DNA of 64,000 nucleotides from Roseiconus lacunae. GTDB lineage: Bacteria > Planctomycetota > Planctomycetia > Pirellulales > Pirellulaceae. Positions 48,974 to 55,619 of this stretch are shown here, one piece after another; positions within the stretch are counted from its first letter, which is position 1; every line of letters begins with the position of its first letter. The stretch spans positions 353,173-417,172 of the forward strand of contig NZ_VSZO01000007.1 of NCBI RefSeq assembly GCF_008312935.1, read 5' to 3'. Under the pieces are notes generated by a model, which was given only the letters and a program-made list of their open reading frames with translations, searched no databases and had not been told where the DNA came from. Made by a program: the position numbers and the translations under genes.

Positions 48974-49047
48974 GGCGGCATAGCTCAGCTGGTTAGAGCA
49001 GCGGAATCATAATCCGCGTGTCGGGGGTTCGAGTCCCTCTGCCGCTA
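48974..49047 (+). tRNA. tRNA-Met (CAT), or tRNA-Ile2 with the same anticodon
   Basis: Cloverleaf: acceptor GGCGGCA pairs with TGCCGCT, D arm TAGCTCAGCTGGTTAGAGCA, anticodon stem GCGGA/TCCGC with loop ATCATAA giving anticodon CAT at 49008-49010, variable loop GTGTC, T arm GGGGGTTCGAGTCCCTC, discriminator A at 49047. No CCA is encoded (CTA follows). The fit to elongator Met is good, but lysidine-modified Ile2 tRNAs share the anticodon and cannot be excluded by eye. Its 3' half, including the T arm and the terminator, is duplicated at 54149-54235, marking it as the attachment site of the island. Confidence 0.93.
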
Positions 49048-49091
49048 CTACGCAAAAACCCGTGTGAAAGCCATTTCACGCGGGTTTTTTC
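49004..49091 (+). repeat. Left attachment repeat (attL-like): tRNA 3' half plus terminator
   Basis: Starts at GAATCAT in the anticodon loop and runs through TCGGGGGTTCGAGTCCCTCT, GCCGCTACTACG and the terminator AAAAACCCGTGTGAAAGCCA to about 49091. The partner is 54149-54235 with a handful of substitutions and one deleted C in the T arm. The tRNA is intact on this side. Confidence 0.85.
49054..49090 (+). terminator. Rho-independent terminator of the tRNA
   Basis: AAAAACCCGTGTGAAA (49054-49069), loop GCCA, TTTCACGCGGGTTTTTT (49074-49090). A long stem with one G-U pair and a T run, ideal for a stable RNA. It is part of the duplicated attachment segment. Confidence 0.9.
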
Positions 49092-49165
49092 ATGCATTTT
49101 CGATTGGCCGTTGCGGTGTTGGCGAAGCACTGTGGATCGCCAAAGGTCGCCGTTGGGCGCTGAAG

Positions 49166-49773
49166 TTACTGCATATCTACTGCATTGAAATGACGGTCGG
49201 AAAGCCTGGCAATCGCGTCCGATTCGGCTGCAGGAAACAGGTGGCCGTAAGTGTCCATTGTCAGCGTGATCGAACTATGCCGCATGATCGTTTTAATCGT
49301 CTTTGGATTCTCGCCTGCTTGTGCGAGCCAAGCGCCACAAGTGTGTCGAAGTGCGTGGAAGTCGAATTGCTCGCCTTCAGGGTTGGCTACAGCCAAAAAG
49401 TCGGAGCGTTCACGTTGTTCTCTTTTTTTCCAGTCACTTGATCAAGCCACATATCCCGGGCTGCGGCGAGATCTTTCCGGATCATTTTTGCAACGGTCGT
49501 TTCATGCGGCATTGTAAAGAGCGGATCGCCGGCCGGACGAGTCATTGCGAACGCTGAAAGCCGCTTCGCAAGTGACCTAGAGACATACTGACGAGCGGGG
49601 TTCTTGTTCTTTGTTGATCGACTGGGAAGCAAAACGAATGGTGGCTGCTGTTCTAGATGTAGCTTCCCATGAAACGTCGTCGAAGGCCAAGCCGACAACC
49701 GCGAACCACAATGGCTGGGGATCTGCAAAAGACGATCCCCGAAGCATTCAGACGAGGCGGGTGCGCGTGCCAA
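49166..49773 (-). pseudogene. Tyrosine recombinase (integrase), frameshifted and N-terminally truncated
   Basis: Seen: two frames joined. The C-terminal frame (49166-49396 plus its upstream extension) carries HALRHTCGAWLAQAG, MRHSSITLTMDTYGHL, which are the box II His-x-x-Arg-His, the distal His and the catalytic Tyr of tyrosine recombinases. The other frame (49387-49773) carries STKNKNPARQYVSRSLAKRL and the helix RKDLAAARDMWLDQVTGKK, typical of the middle of the catalytic domain. They meet in a run of seven A (minus strand; 49423-49429): an eighth A would restore one frame. A GLRR string resembling box I appears in a third frame near 49675-49691, so a second break is likely. Inference: a dead integrase of the island, or a partly mis-called homopolymer. 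Nothing of its N-terminal half is recognisable. Confidence 0.75.
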
Positions 49774-49965
49774 GACGTTCTCGGTTTATTGTCAAATTAC
49801 AGCATCGAACGAGCCGCGAAGAAAATCGACACGCTCGCCAAACTTCTTTTCAAAGCGACCCAACTCCCCGGCCGCCCCGATCACATCGCCAAACTAACGA
49901 TGCAAGATTGCCACCAGCTTCTCGCAAAAATCATCGCCAACGCCCAAGAAGGAAAGTCTGCCTAA
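49669..49965 (+). CDS. Short hypothetical protein, perhaps a fragment
   Basis: A 98-residue frame. Only the part after about residue 40 looks protein-like (helical: SIERAAKKIDTLAKLLFKAT, LTMQDCHQLLAKIIANAQE); the first part lies opposite the integrase remnant and is probably not native. It may be the tail of a gene disrupted at the junction with the integrase. Not recognised. Confidence 0.3.
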   Translation: MKRRRRPSRQPRTTMAGDLQKTIPEAFRRGGCACQDVLGLLSNYSIERAAKKIDTLAKLLFKATQLPGRPDHIAKLTMQDCHQLLAKIIANAQEGKSA

Positions 49966-50089
49966 CAGCGCTCTCCTTCCGTCATGGAACACGCAGACGA
50001 GCGTTGGGACGTTGGTGTAGCTGGGATGATAATCTGCTGCCGGTGCGAAAACGAAACGAGTCGCTTTGCTTGGCCACGGCATACCTATG

Positions 50090-50257
50090 TCATGCGGTTG
50101 GAGCCAAGATCCAAGTCAGCCCAGAGATAGCGATGATGAACAGGCAAACGAACCCGATCATGAATATCGTTTCGCCGACGCCACCCGCTTTGCCGGTGCC
50201 TTCCGGTATCGCGACCGACGCCGATTCGGTCTCAGACGGTGCCTTGTAGGGATTCAT
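50090..50257 (-). CDS. 55-residue single-pass membrane protein (cassette gene 6)
   Basis: Seen: ATG 50257 to TGA 50090, 55 residues. It begins MNPYKAPSETES, a start often seen in planctomycete small proteins, then has one membrane helix (about 31-53, IFMIGFVCLFIIAISGLTWI). It is too short for usual ORF cutoffs, but the codon usage and helix are convincing. It occupies the slot of the last recognisable cassette of the array, following the attC site at 50302-50386. No clean attC was found after it. Function unknown. Confidence 0.7.
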   Translation of the reverse strand: MNPYKAPSETESASVAIPEGTGKAGGVGETIFMIGFVCLFIIAISGLTWILAPTA

Positions 50258-50301
50258 GTAGGCTCACTTACTCGGGGGACGTAGTCGATGGCTAGATGGT
50301 G

Positions 50302-50386
50302 AAATGCCCGCGATAACCAAGTCGCGCCGGTTGATCATCCACTTCAAAACGCCCGACTTCGCCGCTCGGTTGCATCGGATGGTTAT
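50302..50386 (-). repeat. attC-like cassette recombination site A
   Basis: Plus-strand ends GAAATGCCCGCG (left) and GGATGGTTATTT (right, GTT at 50382-50384). Inner arms CGATAACCAAG and CTCGGTTGCATCG pair with the shared extrahelical T (50366) and C (50373). The left AAC triplet is degenerate (AAA). The stop of the preceding cassette gene lies 8 bases beyond the GTT (50392). Confidence 0.65.
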
Positions 50387-50391
50387 TTTGC

Positions 50392-51030
50392 CTACGTCGT
50401 TGGGTCGCCGTAACGGCGTGCATAGGACGAACGTTGCGACGCCGACATGCAGGGCCAAAGTTGCGCGACCTGCCAGCCCTCCATTCGGCGGAGCTGGTCT
50501 TGCTCTCGCTGACGTTTGAGAATCATTTTGAAGTCTGAGGGCCGGAAGTCAATGCAGTGCTGCTTCAGTCTCCAAATCATCGTTTTTAATTGGTTGGGTG
50601 TGAAAGCACCACGTTCGCGATAGTATTTGATAAACGATTCAATCTCGAACTCCTCGTCTGCTATTGAGAGAGCGACCAGCGCATTTACAACGCGACGTTG
50701 CTTTGCGTCTTGAATCAGCTTGCTTCGGTCTCGGTCAACCTTTTCGCGTGAGGCACGTTCGCTGAGGCGCGAACCGGATTCATCAATCGCCGAAATTCTG
50801 AATCTCTTAATGCATTCCGAACCGACGAGAAGATCGTTCGATGTGTGTTCGTTCTCAATCTCGAACTGGTATCGAATGTCGGGGTGGCCGCATAACTGGC
50901 AGTGTTCGATCGGTTGTTCCAGGTCGTACGCGTTGCCTGTGTAGAACCATTCCGCAATCATCACTTTAGCATCGTGCTGTTCGATGCTAAGCGGCGCGAG
51001 TGACTCTACGATGCGTTCAATCCACGACAC
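50392..51030 (-). CDS. Zinc-binding hypothetical protein (cassette gene 5)
   Basis: Seen: 212 residues, ATG start at 51030. An N-terminal domain with CQLCGHPDIRYQFEIENEHT and VGSECIKRF (about 43-77) forms a probable Cys4 site (CxxC...C). The pattern resembles small zinc-binding modules of phage and plasmid proteins (polar strands, then VGxxC). Then a charged helical region (about 85-125) and a C-terminal helical domain (FTPNQLKTMIWRLKQHCIDF...) ending SSYARRYGDPTT. Family not recognised. Context: fifth gene of the cassette array, flanked by attC sites A and C. Function unknown; a nucleic-acid-binding role is only a guess from the zinc module. Confidence 0.7.
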   Translation of the reverse strand: MSWIERIVESLAPLSIEQHDAKVMIAEWFYTGNAYDLEQPIEHCQLCGHPDIRYQFEIENEHTSNDLLVGSECIKRFRISAIDESGSRLSERASREKVDRDRSKLIQDAKQRRVVNALVALSIADEEFEIESFIKYYRERGAFTPNQLKTMIWRLKQHCIDFRPSDFKMILKRQREQDQLRRMEGWQVAQLWPCMSASQRSSYARRYGDPTT

Positions 51031-51053
51031 GGAAGGTAGTATCCTTTGTCAAA

Positions 51054-51140
<87 letters not shown>

Positions 51141-51147
51141 TCAGCCG

Positions 51148-51948
51148 CTATTCGTCATCCTTGGCCGGCTTCCGCTCCATTTCCATGCGTTTACGAAGCC
51201 GGAAAATCATCTCGTGCATTTCAGGGTGCCCGCTATAGTCCGCCAACATCATCAGTGGGCGTTCAATAAAACGCATCGCGTGGACACTTCTGACCCCGCC
51301 CTTCATGATCATCATTTCAACTCCTTCGATTAGTTCAACAATGATTTCGAAGGGTAGCTCTCTTTCAGATTTTCTATTTCGCGTATTCAAACGCGAAAGT
51401 TCTAGGATCTCTTCGAGCATGTCCCGTTCGGATCGATTTGAGGCTTCGCCATCTGGGTTCACTGAGTTAAGAATATGATTGACCTTCTCTTCCAGACGTG
51501 GCCACCACATATCAAAAACGCTATCGAAGACGTTATCGTCAAGTTTGGCATCGCCACCGGCCGCATTGATCGTTTTGACGAGCTTCTTAAAGTCCGAACG
51601 CTGGAATCGCGTGTGTTGAAAGATCGTTAGCGGTCCCTTCAGGTCCGTAGTGTCGAGACCAAAGAGTACGCCACATACCCGAGACTTCTCAAGGCTCTTC
51701 GATAGTGCTCCCGCCTCGAAAAGTATCCATGGGCTATCAGTGTTCGCATGTGTGAGGCAAACGATCCCAATGTCTGAAGACTCAAGTTCATTGACAATGT
51801 CAGAACCCCAACGAGCTCCCTTCTCAATGTCTTCGGGTGTGAAATATGGCTTTACGAACTGTAGTGCGCCAGGCAGCCATTCCCTGACGGCCTCTGCCAA
51901 TTGCCGACTGAGTTCACCGGACCAGCTAATGAATACTTTTGTTGCCAT
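51148..51948 (-). CDS. TIR-domain protein (cassette gene 4), putative NAD-cleaving effector
   Basis: Seen: 266 residues, ATG start. N-terminus MATKVFISWSGELSRQLAEA is the TIR box 1 (KVFISWSG). DIGIVCLTHANTDSPWILFE provides the strand and the Glu of the conserved WxxxE, which in NAD-cleaving TIR domains is the catalytic acid. GALSKSLEKSRVCGVLFGLD continues box 3. The domain ends near residue 165. The C-terminal ~90 residues are helical and unrecognised (EEILELSRLNTRNRKSEREL), perhaps a sensing or oligomerisation part. Known: bacterial TIR proteins act in anti-phage systems (Thoeris, CBASS, retrons), and cassette arrays often carry defence genes. Inference: a single-gene effector without obvious partner nearby. 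Flanked by attC sites C and E. Confidence 0.85.
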   Translation of the reverse strand: MATKVFISWSGELSRQLAEAVREWLPGALQFVKPYFTPEDIEKGARWGSDIVNELESSDIGIVCLTHANTDSPWILFEAGALSKSLEKSRVCGVLFGLDTTDLKGPLTIFQHTRFQRSDFKKLVKTINAAGGDAKLDDNVFDSVFDMWWPRLEEKVNHILNSVNPDGEASNRSERDMLEEILELSRLNTRNRKSERELPFEIIVELIEGVEMMIMKGGVRSVHAMRFIERPLMMLADYSGHPEMHEMIFRLRKRMEMERKPAKDDE

Positions 51949-51974
51949 TGAGGTAAATTCTTGCGTTAGTCTGA

Positions 51975-52060
51975 CGAACGACCGCCGTCACCGAGGACGG
52001 ACGATTGATTTTCGATTTGTGAAACCGCGCAAGCCGTCCTTCGGTGCACGGCATGGTTCC
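51975..52060 (-). repeat. attC-like cassette recombination site E
   Basis: AAC at 51977-51979, GTT at 52056-52058. GCCGTCACCGAGGACGG (51984-52000) and CCGTCCTTCGGTGCACGGC (52034-52052) pair perfectly over 17 bases except for extrahelical T 52040 and C 52047, six bases apart. The stop of the next cassette gene is 10 bases beyond (52068). The clearest site of the array. Confidence 0.9.
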
Positions 52061-52067
52061 ACCATCT

Positions 52068-52598
52068 TCAATACCAAAATACGTCACCATCAAGTATCGC
52101 ATCAATCGAACCACCATCCGATGTAAGACAACGAACAAGGTCGCATCGTGCCTGTCCATCATACCATGTTAGAACAGACACACGTTCAGCATTGGAGTAT
52201 TCAAGCGGAAAGACCGGCATGTCATTGGGTTCGGTCACGTCATCCCGATAGGTCGTATCAGGCACATGTACGTCAACGTTTGTTCGCAACTCACTGAAAT
52301 GCGTGTTCAGCTGACTGTGGACCAAGTTGACGACAGGGTAGTCGTCGTATCTATCGGCAAGAAATAGCGGACCGCCACCATCAGCGAACGCCTGCAGCAC
52401 CAACGCAAACGGTTCGGTAACCGATTCGTAGGGCCAGTCGTTCAGTGACACTTCATGGTAAGTGCGTAACACACCAATTCCGACTCCGTTTCGGTCAACG
52501 CGACTGAACAGGCCACAAGATGGGCAAATGCCGCGGTCCGTAGACGCACTGAACCGCTCACCGCAGCGAGGACACGGACGGTCGTACGATCCAGTCAT
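52068..52598 (-). CDS. Zinc-ribbon hypothetical protein (cassette gene 3)
   Basis: Seen: 176 residues, ATG start. N-terminal Cys4 ribbon: CPRCGERFSAS and CPSCGLF (CxxC...CxxC, about residues 9-29). Beta-rich middle and C-terminal part (VLRTYHEVSLNDWPYESVTE; SVLTWYDGQARCDLVRC) ending IDAILDGDVFWY. Not recognised as a named family. No signal peptide or membrane segment. Context: between attC sites E and B; its start is only 13 bases from the core AAC of site B, so the cassette has almost no leader and relies on transcription through the array. Confidence 0.7.
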   Translation of the reverse strand: MTGSYDRPCPRCGERFSASTDRGICPSCGLFSRVDRNGVGIGVLRTYHEVSLNDWPYESVTEPFALVLQAFADGGGPLFLADRYDDYPVVNLVHSQLNTHFSELRTNVDVHVPDTTYRDDVTEPNDMPVFPLEYSNAERVSVLTWYDGQARCDLVRCLTSDGGSIDAILDGDVFWY

Positions 52599-52609
52599 GA
52601 CTTATTGGT

Positions 52610-52696
52610 GGAACGCTGGCGATCACCGGGCCGCGGCGAACGATCATCCACTTAAAAAAACGCGACTCCGCGGCTCCGTTTCCACCGCGTGGTTCG
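52610..52696 (-). repeat. attC-like cassette recombination site B
   Basis: AAC at 52612-52614, GTT at 52692-52694. CCGCGG arms pair around an extrahelical T at 52675 and C at 52682, six bases apart as in the other sites; the outer part of the stem is less perfect. It contains the common GAACGATCATCCACTT segment shared with site A. The stop of the next gene lies 10 bases beyond (52704). Confidence 0.75.
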
Positions 52697-52703
52697 TCGT
52701 AGT

Positions 52704-53111
52704 TTACCGCTTTCTCAATTTTCCTGGCTCCGCATTCCGTATCCAGCGTTGGATCTTCGCAGATGTTGCTGGAATTGAAGATATTGCGTTCCGAAAGACG
52801 ATTGCGTTTTTCGTTGAGTCGACAGCGAAGGTGAGTTTGAGTTCTCCGATCGAAGCTCGGATTTCGCTTAGAAATGGGACAACGGAGGCTGCATCGACGT
52901 CACGAAGGATCAAAATGCCGGCAGCATTTGGGTCTCCTAGGCCTAGACTGTCTTCGATAAGTTCGAGGCGAGCTTCGATTGAATCAAGTCGCTCTAATAT
53001 TCCTCTGAGCTGTTTAGTGATCTGATCCATTCCGTCGCGTTCGGACGGCTGCGCTCGCAAGCAACCGGAATTAAGGAAGATCAGTATCGTCAAAAACATG
53101 AATCGGGTCAT
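52704..53111 (-). CDS. Putative lipoprotein with secretin-N-like domain (cassette gene 2)
   Basis: Seen: 135 residues, ATG start. Signal sequence MTRFMFLTILIFLNSGCLRA ends in a loose lipobox (NSGC, Cys 17). A helix follows (LRGILERLDSIEARLELIED), then a domain with DVDAASVVPFLSEI and FAVDSTKNAIVFRNA, which resembles the N1/STN module of type II secretins (the xVDxxxNxIVxxG pattern). Known: such modules form beta-alpha-beta units that contact secretion partners. Inference: periplasmic lipoprotein; the secretin match is by pattern only, and no secretin barrel is present. Context: cassette gene between attC sites B and D. Confidence 0.6.
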   Translation of the reverse strand: MTRFMFLTILIFLNSGCLRAQPSERDGMDQITKQLRGILERLDSIEARLELIEDSLGLGDPNAAGILILRDVDAASVVPFLSEIRASIGELKLTFAVDSTKNAIVFRNAISSIPATSAKIQRWIRNAEPGKLRKR

Positions 53112-53147
53112 AGGTCTGTCTCAATTGTTGCAAAAGATTTAATAAGA

Positions 53148-53234
53148 CGAACGTCAGGCTTGACCGGGGCCGAGCGAAAGATCAACCATTCGCAAAAGAC
53201 GCTTTCGAGGCCTCCGCGTCCAACCCATTGTTCT
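53148..53234 (-). repeat. attC-like cassette recombination site D (degenerate, overlaps coding)
   Basis: AAC at 53150-53152, GTT at 53230-53232. Right arm CTTTCGAGGCC, T (53213), CCGCGT, C (53220), CAACCC. The left arm GGGGCCGAGCGAAAG pairs through GGCC and CTTTCG, with mismatches elsewhere. The last 50 bases of the coding region of cassette gene 1 (stop 53182) lie inside the site, so the site has been partly constrained by coding. Confidence 0.6.
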
Positions 53235-53721
53235 GCCCCTTTCGCTCCTGGATCGTATCCATCGCGATAGACAACATGAGCATGATCAACGGTACCAGAT
53301 AGAGATAACTGATGACATCAGGATGCAATCCATTGAGTCGCATGTACATAAATGCCGCAGGAGCCATGAGGCAGCAAAACGCCACGACGCCGCCGATCGA
53401 CACGCGGCGTATACGCATCACCAAAAGTGAAACGCCAAAAACGCCCGCAATCGCAAATAGAACGTTTGGAAGTATCGCCGAGAGTGATGTGTCGTAGATC
53501 GTAAGCTGTTCGGCATTGGAATAGTCGTATCGCATGTACGCGAAGGGAAAGCCGGCCTGTGCCGGTTGCAGATTCACATTTGCTTGGCCAAGGACGGCAG
53601 CAATCTCTTTCTCCATCGCCCGTGCGTCATAGTAGTGTGGGGCATTGGCCCAAATGGCCCAGCCGATCCAAGCTAGGGACAGAATGAACGTCAACAGAAC
53701 ACGTTTTTTGGATTGTGTCAT
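53182..53721 (-). CDS. Four-helix membrane protein (cassette gene 1)
   Basis: Seen: 179 residues, ATG start. Hydrophobic helix 1 (about 8-24, LLTFILSLAWIGWAIWA), an extracytoplasmic loop with conserved-looking aromatic pairs (PHYYDARAMEKEIAAVLG), then three further hydrophobic segments (about 81-160), and a charged tail (QERKGQNNGLDAEASKASFA). Not recognised. Context: outermost gene of the recognisable array; its 3' end overlaps attC site D. Upstream of it (to 54002) no attC is seen. Confidence 0.7.
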   Translation of the reverse strand: MTQSKKRVLLTFILSLAWIGWAIWANAPHYYDARAMEKEIAAVLGQANVNLQPAQAGFPFAYMRYDYSNAEQLTIYDTSLSAILPNVLFAIAGVFGVSLLVMRIRRVSIGGVVAFCCLMAPAAFMYMRLNGLHPDVISYLYLVPLIMLMLSIAMDTIQERKGQNNGLDAEASKASFANG

Positions 53722-54001
53722 GATTGATTTCCGTAGGGTGCTGGAAACGACAAGGAATGACTTCAGACCTTCGGCTATTTCGGCTCACAAACCGTTGAGT
53801 CCGGGCGCTGAATTGGACTTTCCGTAGCAGAACGACAATAGTTAAGCACAACTGACCCGGCGATAACTCTCATCCTACCGTAATATCCCCCAACTGACAC
53901 AGGCATCCGGCAAATATCGCCGAACGGGCGAGCGTTGGGTCCTTCCCAGGGGGTCCACCCACTGTCGATATCAACGAGAACAGTCACTTTGGGCAGCGTG
54001 G

Positions 54002-54120
54002 TTACGCACGCGTTGCAACGTAGACGGGGAGCAAGACGGATCCAAATGCACCTCCAAGCGAATAACCAACCGGTAAATTCAGCGCTCCCAATGCGCTCCC
54101 GAAAACGATGACTATCGAAA
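54002..54120 (-). pseudogene. Truncated C-terminal fragment of a membrane protein at the island right end
   Basis: Reading minus strand in one frame gives IVIVFGSALGALNLPVGYSL, GGAFGSVLLPVYVATRA and a stop at 54002. It is hydrophobic and glycine-rich like a membrane helix pair. No start codon is available upstream because a stop lies just before 54120, where the attachment repeat begins. Inference: the 3' end of a gene cut by the recombination that made the island end. The 280 bases between it and cassette gene 1 show no other gene. Confidence 0.35.
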
Positions 54121-54148
54121 AATCTCACGTTTCACACGGATTTTCATT

Positions 54149-54235
54149 GAATCATATTCCGCGTGTCGGGGGTTCGAGTCCTCTGCCGCTACTACGTAAA
54201 AACCCGTGTGAAAGCCACTTTATGCGGGTTTCTTC
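54149..54235 (+). repeat. Right attachment repeat (attR-like): degraded tRNA 3' half plus terminator
   Basis: GAATCATATTCC, TCGGGGGTTCGAGTCC (one C fewer than in the tRNA), TCTGCCGCTACTACG and the terminator AAAAACCCGTGTGAAAGCCA. Just before it (54130-54148), TTTCACACGGATTTTCATT resembles the terminator end of the tRNA (TTTCACGCGGGTTTTTTCAT), hinting at a second, older attachment remnant in tandem. Confidence 0.85.
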
Positions 54236-54676
54236 GTGGTCTAACCATGCCGGTTTACAAGCGCAGCCATGCTCATCGGTGATTCGGTACGAAAATGGAT
54301 TCACCCTCTGACCTTTAGCGCCGGCCGGCGTCTGCGATCCTATCGCCTCGAACGTCTTGCCAGTTCGACGAGCCTTTGGTTTCGCGATAGCCGTTGTTAA
54401 TACGGATTTGGGTGACTGAAAAGCTGAGCCCTGACATTGCGTGAGATTCGAAGCGGTCACGTGAGTAAATCGGTCTGGTTGCCGTCCACGCGAACCGATC
54501 GCCCCGCCCATTCGCTACTCTTCCGTGACGACCTGCGATAGATCACCAGCCCAGCACTTTGTTCCGGTTCTATCGCGGGATTTGCCGATTGGCGTTCGCC
54601 ACGCTTTCCTGGCATCACTGACGTTATAGCCGGTCCTCTAAAACCTTGCCCCCGTGCGATCAAATGGAACAATGCT
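54236..54676 (+). other. Intergenic region, 441 bp, outside the island
   Basis: No convincing gene; overlapping open frames on the minus strand have no family features. Nothing else is seen in it. Confidence 0.4.
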
Positions 54677-55297
54677 CTACTGTCTGACTGATTCCAAGGC
54701 GACTTCGAGGAGTTGCCTCCGGTTAGGGTGTAATAGCAGAGCAACCGCGCCGCAGTTGGCTGCGACCGTGATCCAAAACACCACTTGGAAACTTCGCTTG
54801 GACGTTTTGTGCCGGTAAAGCTGCTGAGCAAGTATTCCGCCGGGCCAACCTCCGAGAAGATCGCATAGGTGAAGGCTGTTTTCTGCCGTTCGCCAACGTT
54901 TCGCAACCGCCGCTGACTTATCCCACGCATACACGAAAAATGTGATCACGCTGGAAATCAAGTAATGCGCGAATACATAGTTCGGCAATCGGCCGAGACA
55001 CGTAACTGCCGCCAACGAACACATGAACCAGCACGCCAGACACATCGGCAACGGATTAACTTTGGCAAATTGCATCGGCGCCGCTGATTCGTCCAAGAAT
55101 GCCACTGAGCGAGCCTGCAATCGATTTTGATCATCCGTCACGACTTCGAAGCTGACACGCTCGTTTCCTTGAGGACGTCGCCCCCGATTAGCAAAGGCTT
55201 TGATATGGACAAAGACCTGCCGATCACTGCGTTCTGTCGCGATAAATCCGAACCCACGATCGTCCTTCCAACTGACTAGCTGACCTTTCCAACGCAT
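54677..55297 (-). CDS. Cold-shock domain fused to DUF1294 membrane domain
   Basis: Seen: 206 residues, ATG start. N-terminal cold-shock/S1-like OB domain (about 1-66) with the RNP pattern GFGFI and VFVHIKAF. Three to four hydrophobic segments then form a DUF1294 domain (about 80-195) with YAWDKSAA, RTAENSLHLCDLLGGWPGG and HKTSKRSFQ, the family signature. Known: this fusion is common in bacteria and uncharacterised; the CSD part would bind single-stranded nucleic acid at the membrane. Context: between the island and the hydroxy-acid dehydrogenase; single gene on the minus strand. The identity is firm, the function unknown. Confidence 0.9.
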   Translation of the reverse strand: MRWKGQLVSWKDDRGFGFIATERSDRQVFVHIKAFANRGRRPQGNERVSFEVVTDDQNRLQARSVAFLDESAAPMQFAKVNPLPMCLACWFMCSLAAVTCLGRLPNYVFAHYLISSVITFFVYAWDKSAAVAKRWRTAENSLHLCDLLGGWPGGILAQQLYRHKTSKRSFQVVFWITVAANCGAVALLLHPNRRQLLEVALESVRQ

Positions 55298-55619
55298 CGA
55301 TTGATCATCAATCTCCGGGGATCAACGATCCCATCATCGCCTTCGATTGTTTTTCCGTCGTCCCCATAAAATTCCCAAACGCTCGGCGCGTTCCTTCTCG
55401 GCCTCGCGAGAGAAATGAATAGCTCACCCCGCGGCGGGGGACTGAAGAAACACGCGAAACTTTCTCTTTGGAAATGAAATTTCAATTGGTCTTCGGTTAC
55501 CAACCCGAATCGGAGAACACACCTTTCACCATTGCTACACCGAATGGTGACGTCAGACTTCTTGGTTTATGATTGGGGCGATCGCTTCTCGACCCGCCGA
55601 ATTACGCTTGATTGCCCTC

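Noticed and set aside
49894..50082. 62-codon minus-strand frame below the 55-residue cassette gene
   Set aside because: No domain, lies against the 98-codon plus frame and has no ribosome site; likely noncoding junction sequence.
53998..54004. GTGGTT matching the right end of the attC-like sites
   Set aside because: No complementary left arm with the T-six-C bulge pattern could be found in the preceding 110 bases.
53775..54128. 117-codon open frame on the minus strand
   Set aside because: Trp/Cys/Arg-rich composition and no start signal; a different frame of the same DNA gives a convincing membrane-protein tail instead.
55276..55503. 75-codon open frame overlapping the cold-shock/DUF1294 start
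   Set aside because: Overlaps a well-supported gene start and shows no domain; probably chance.
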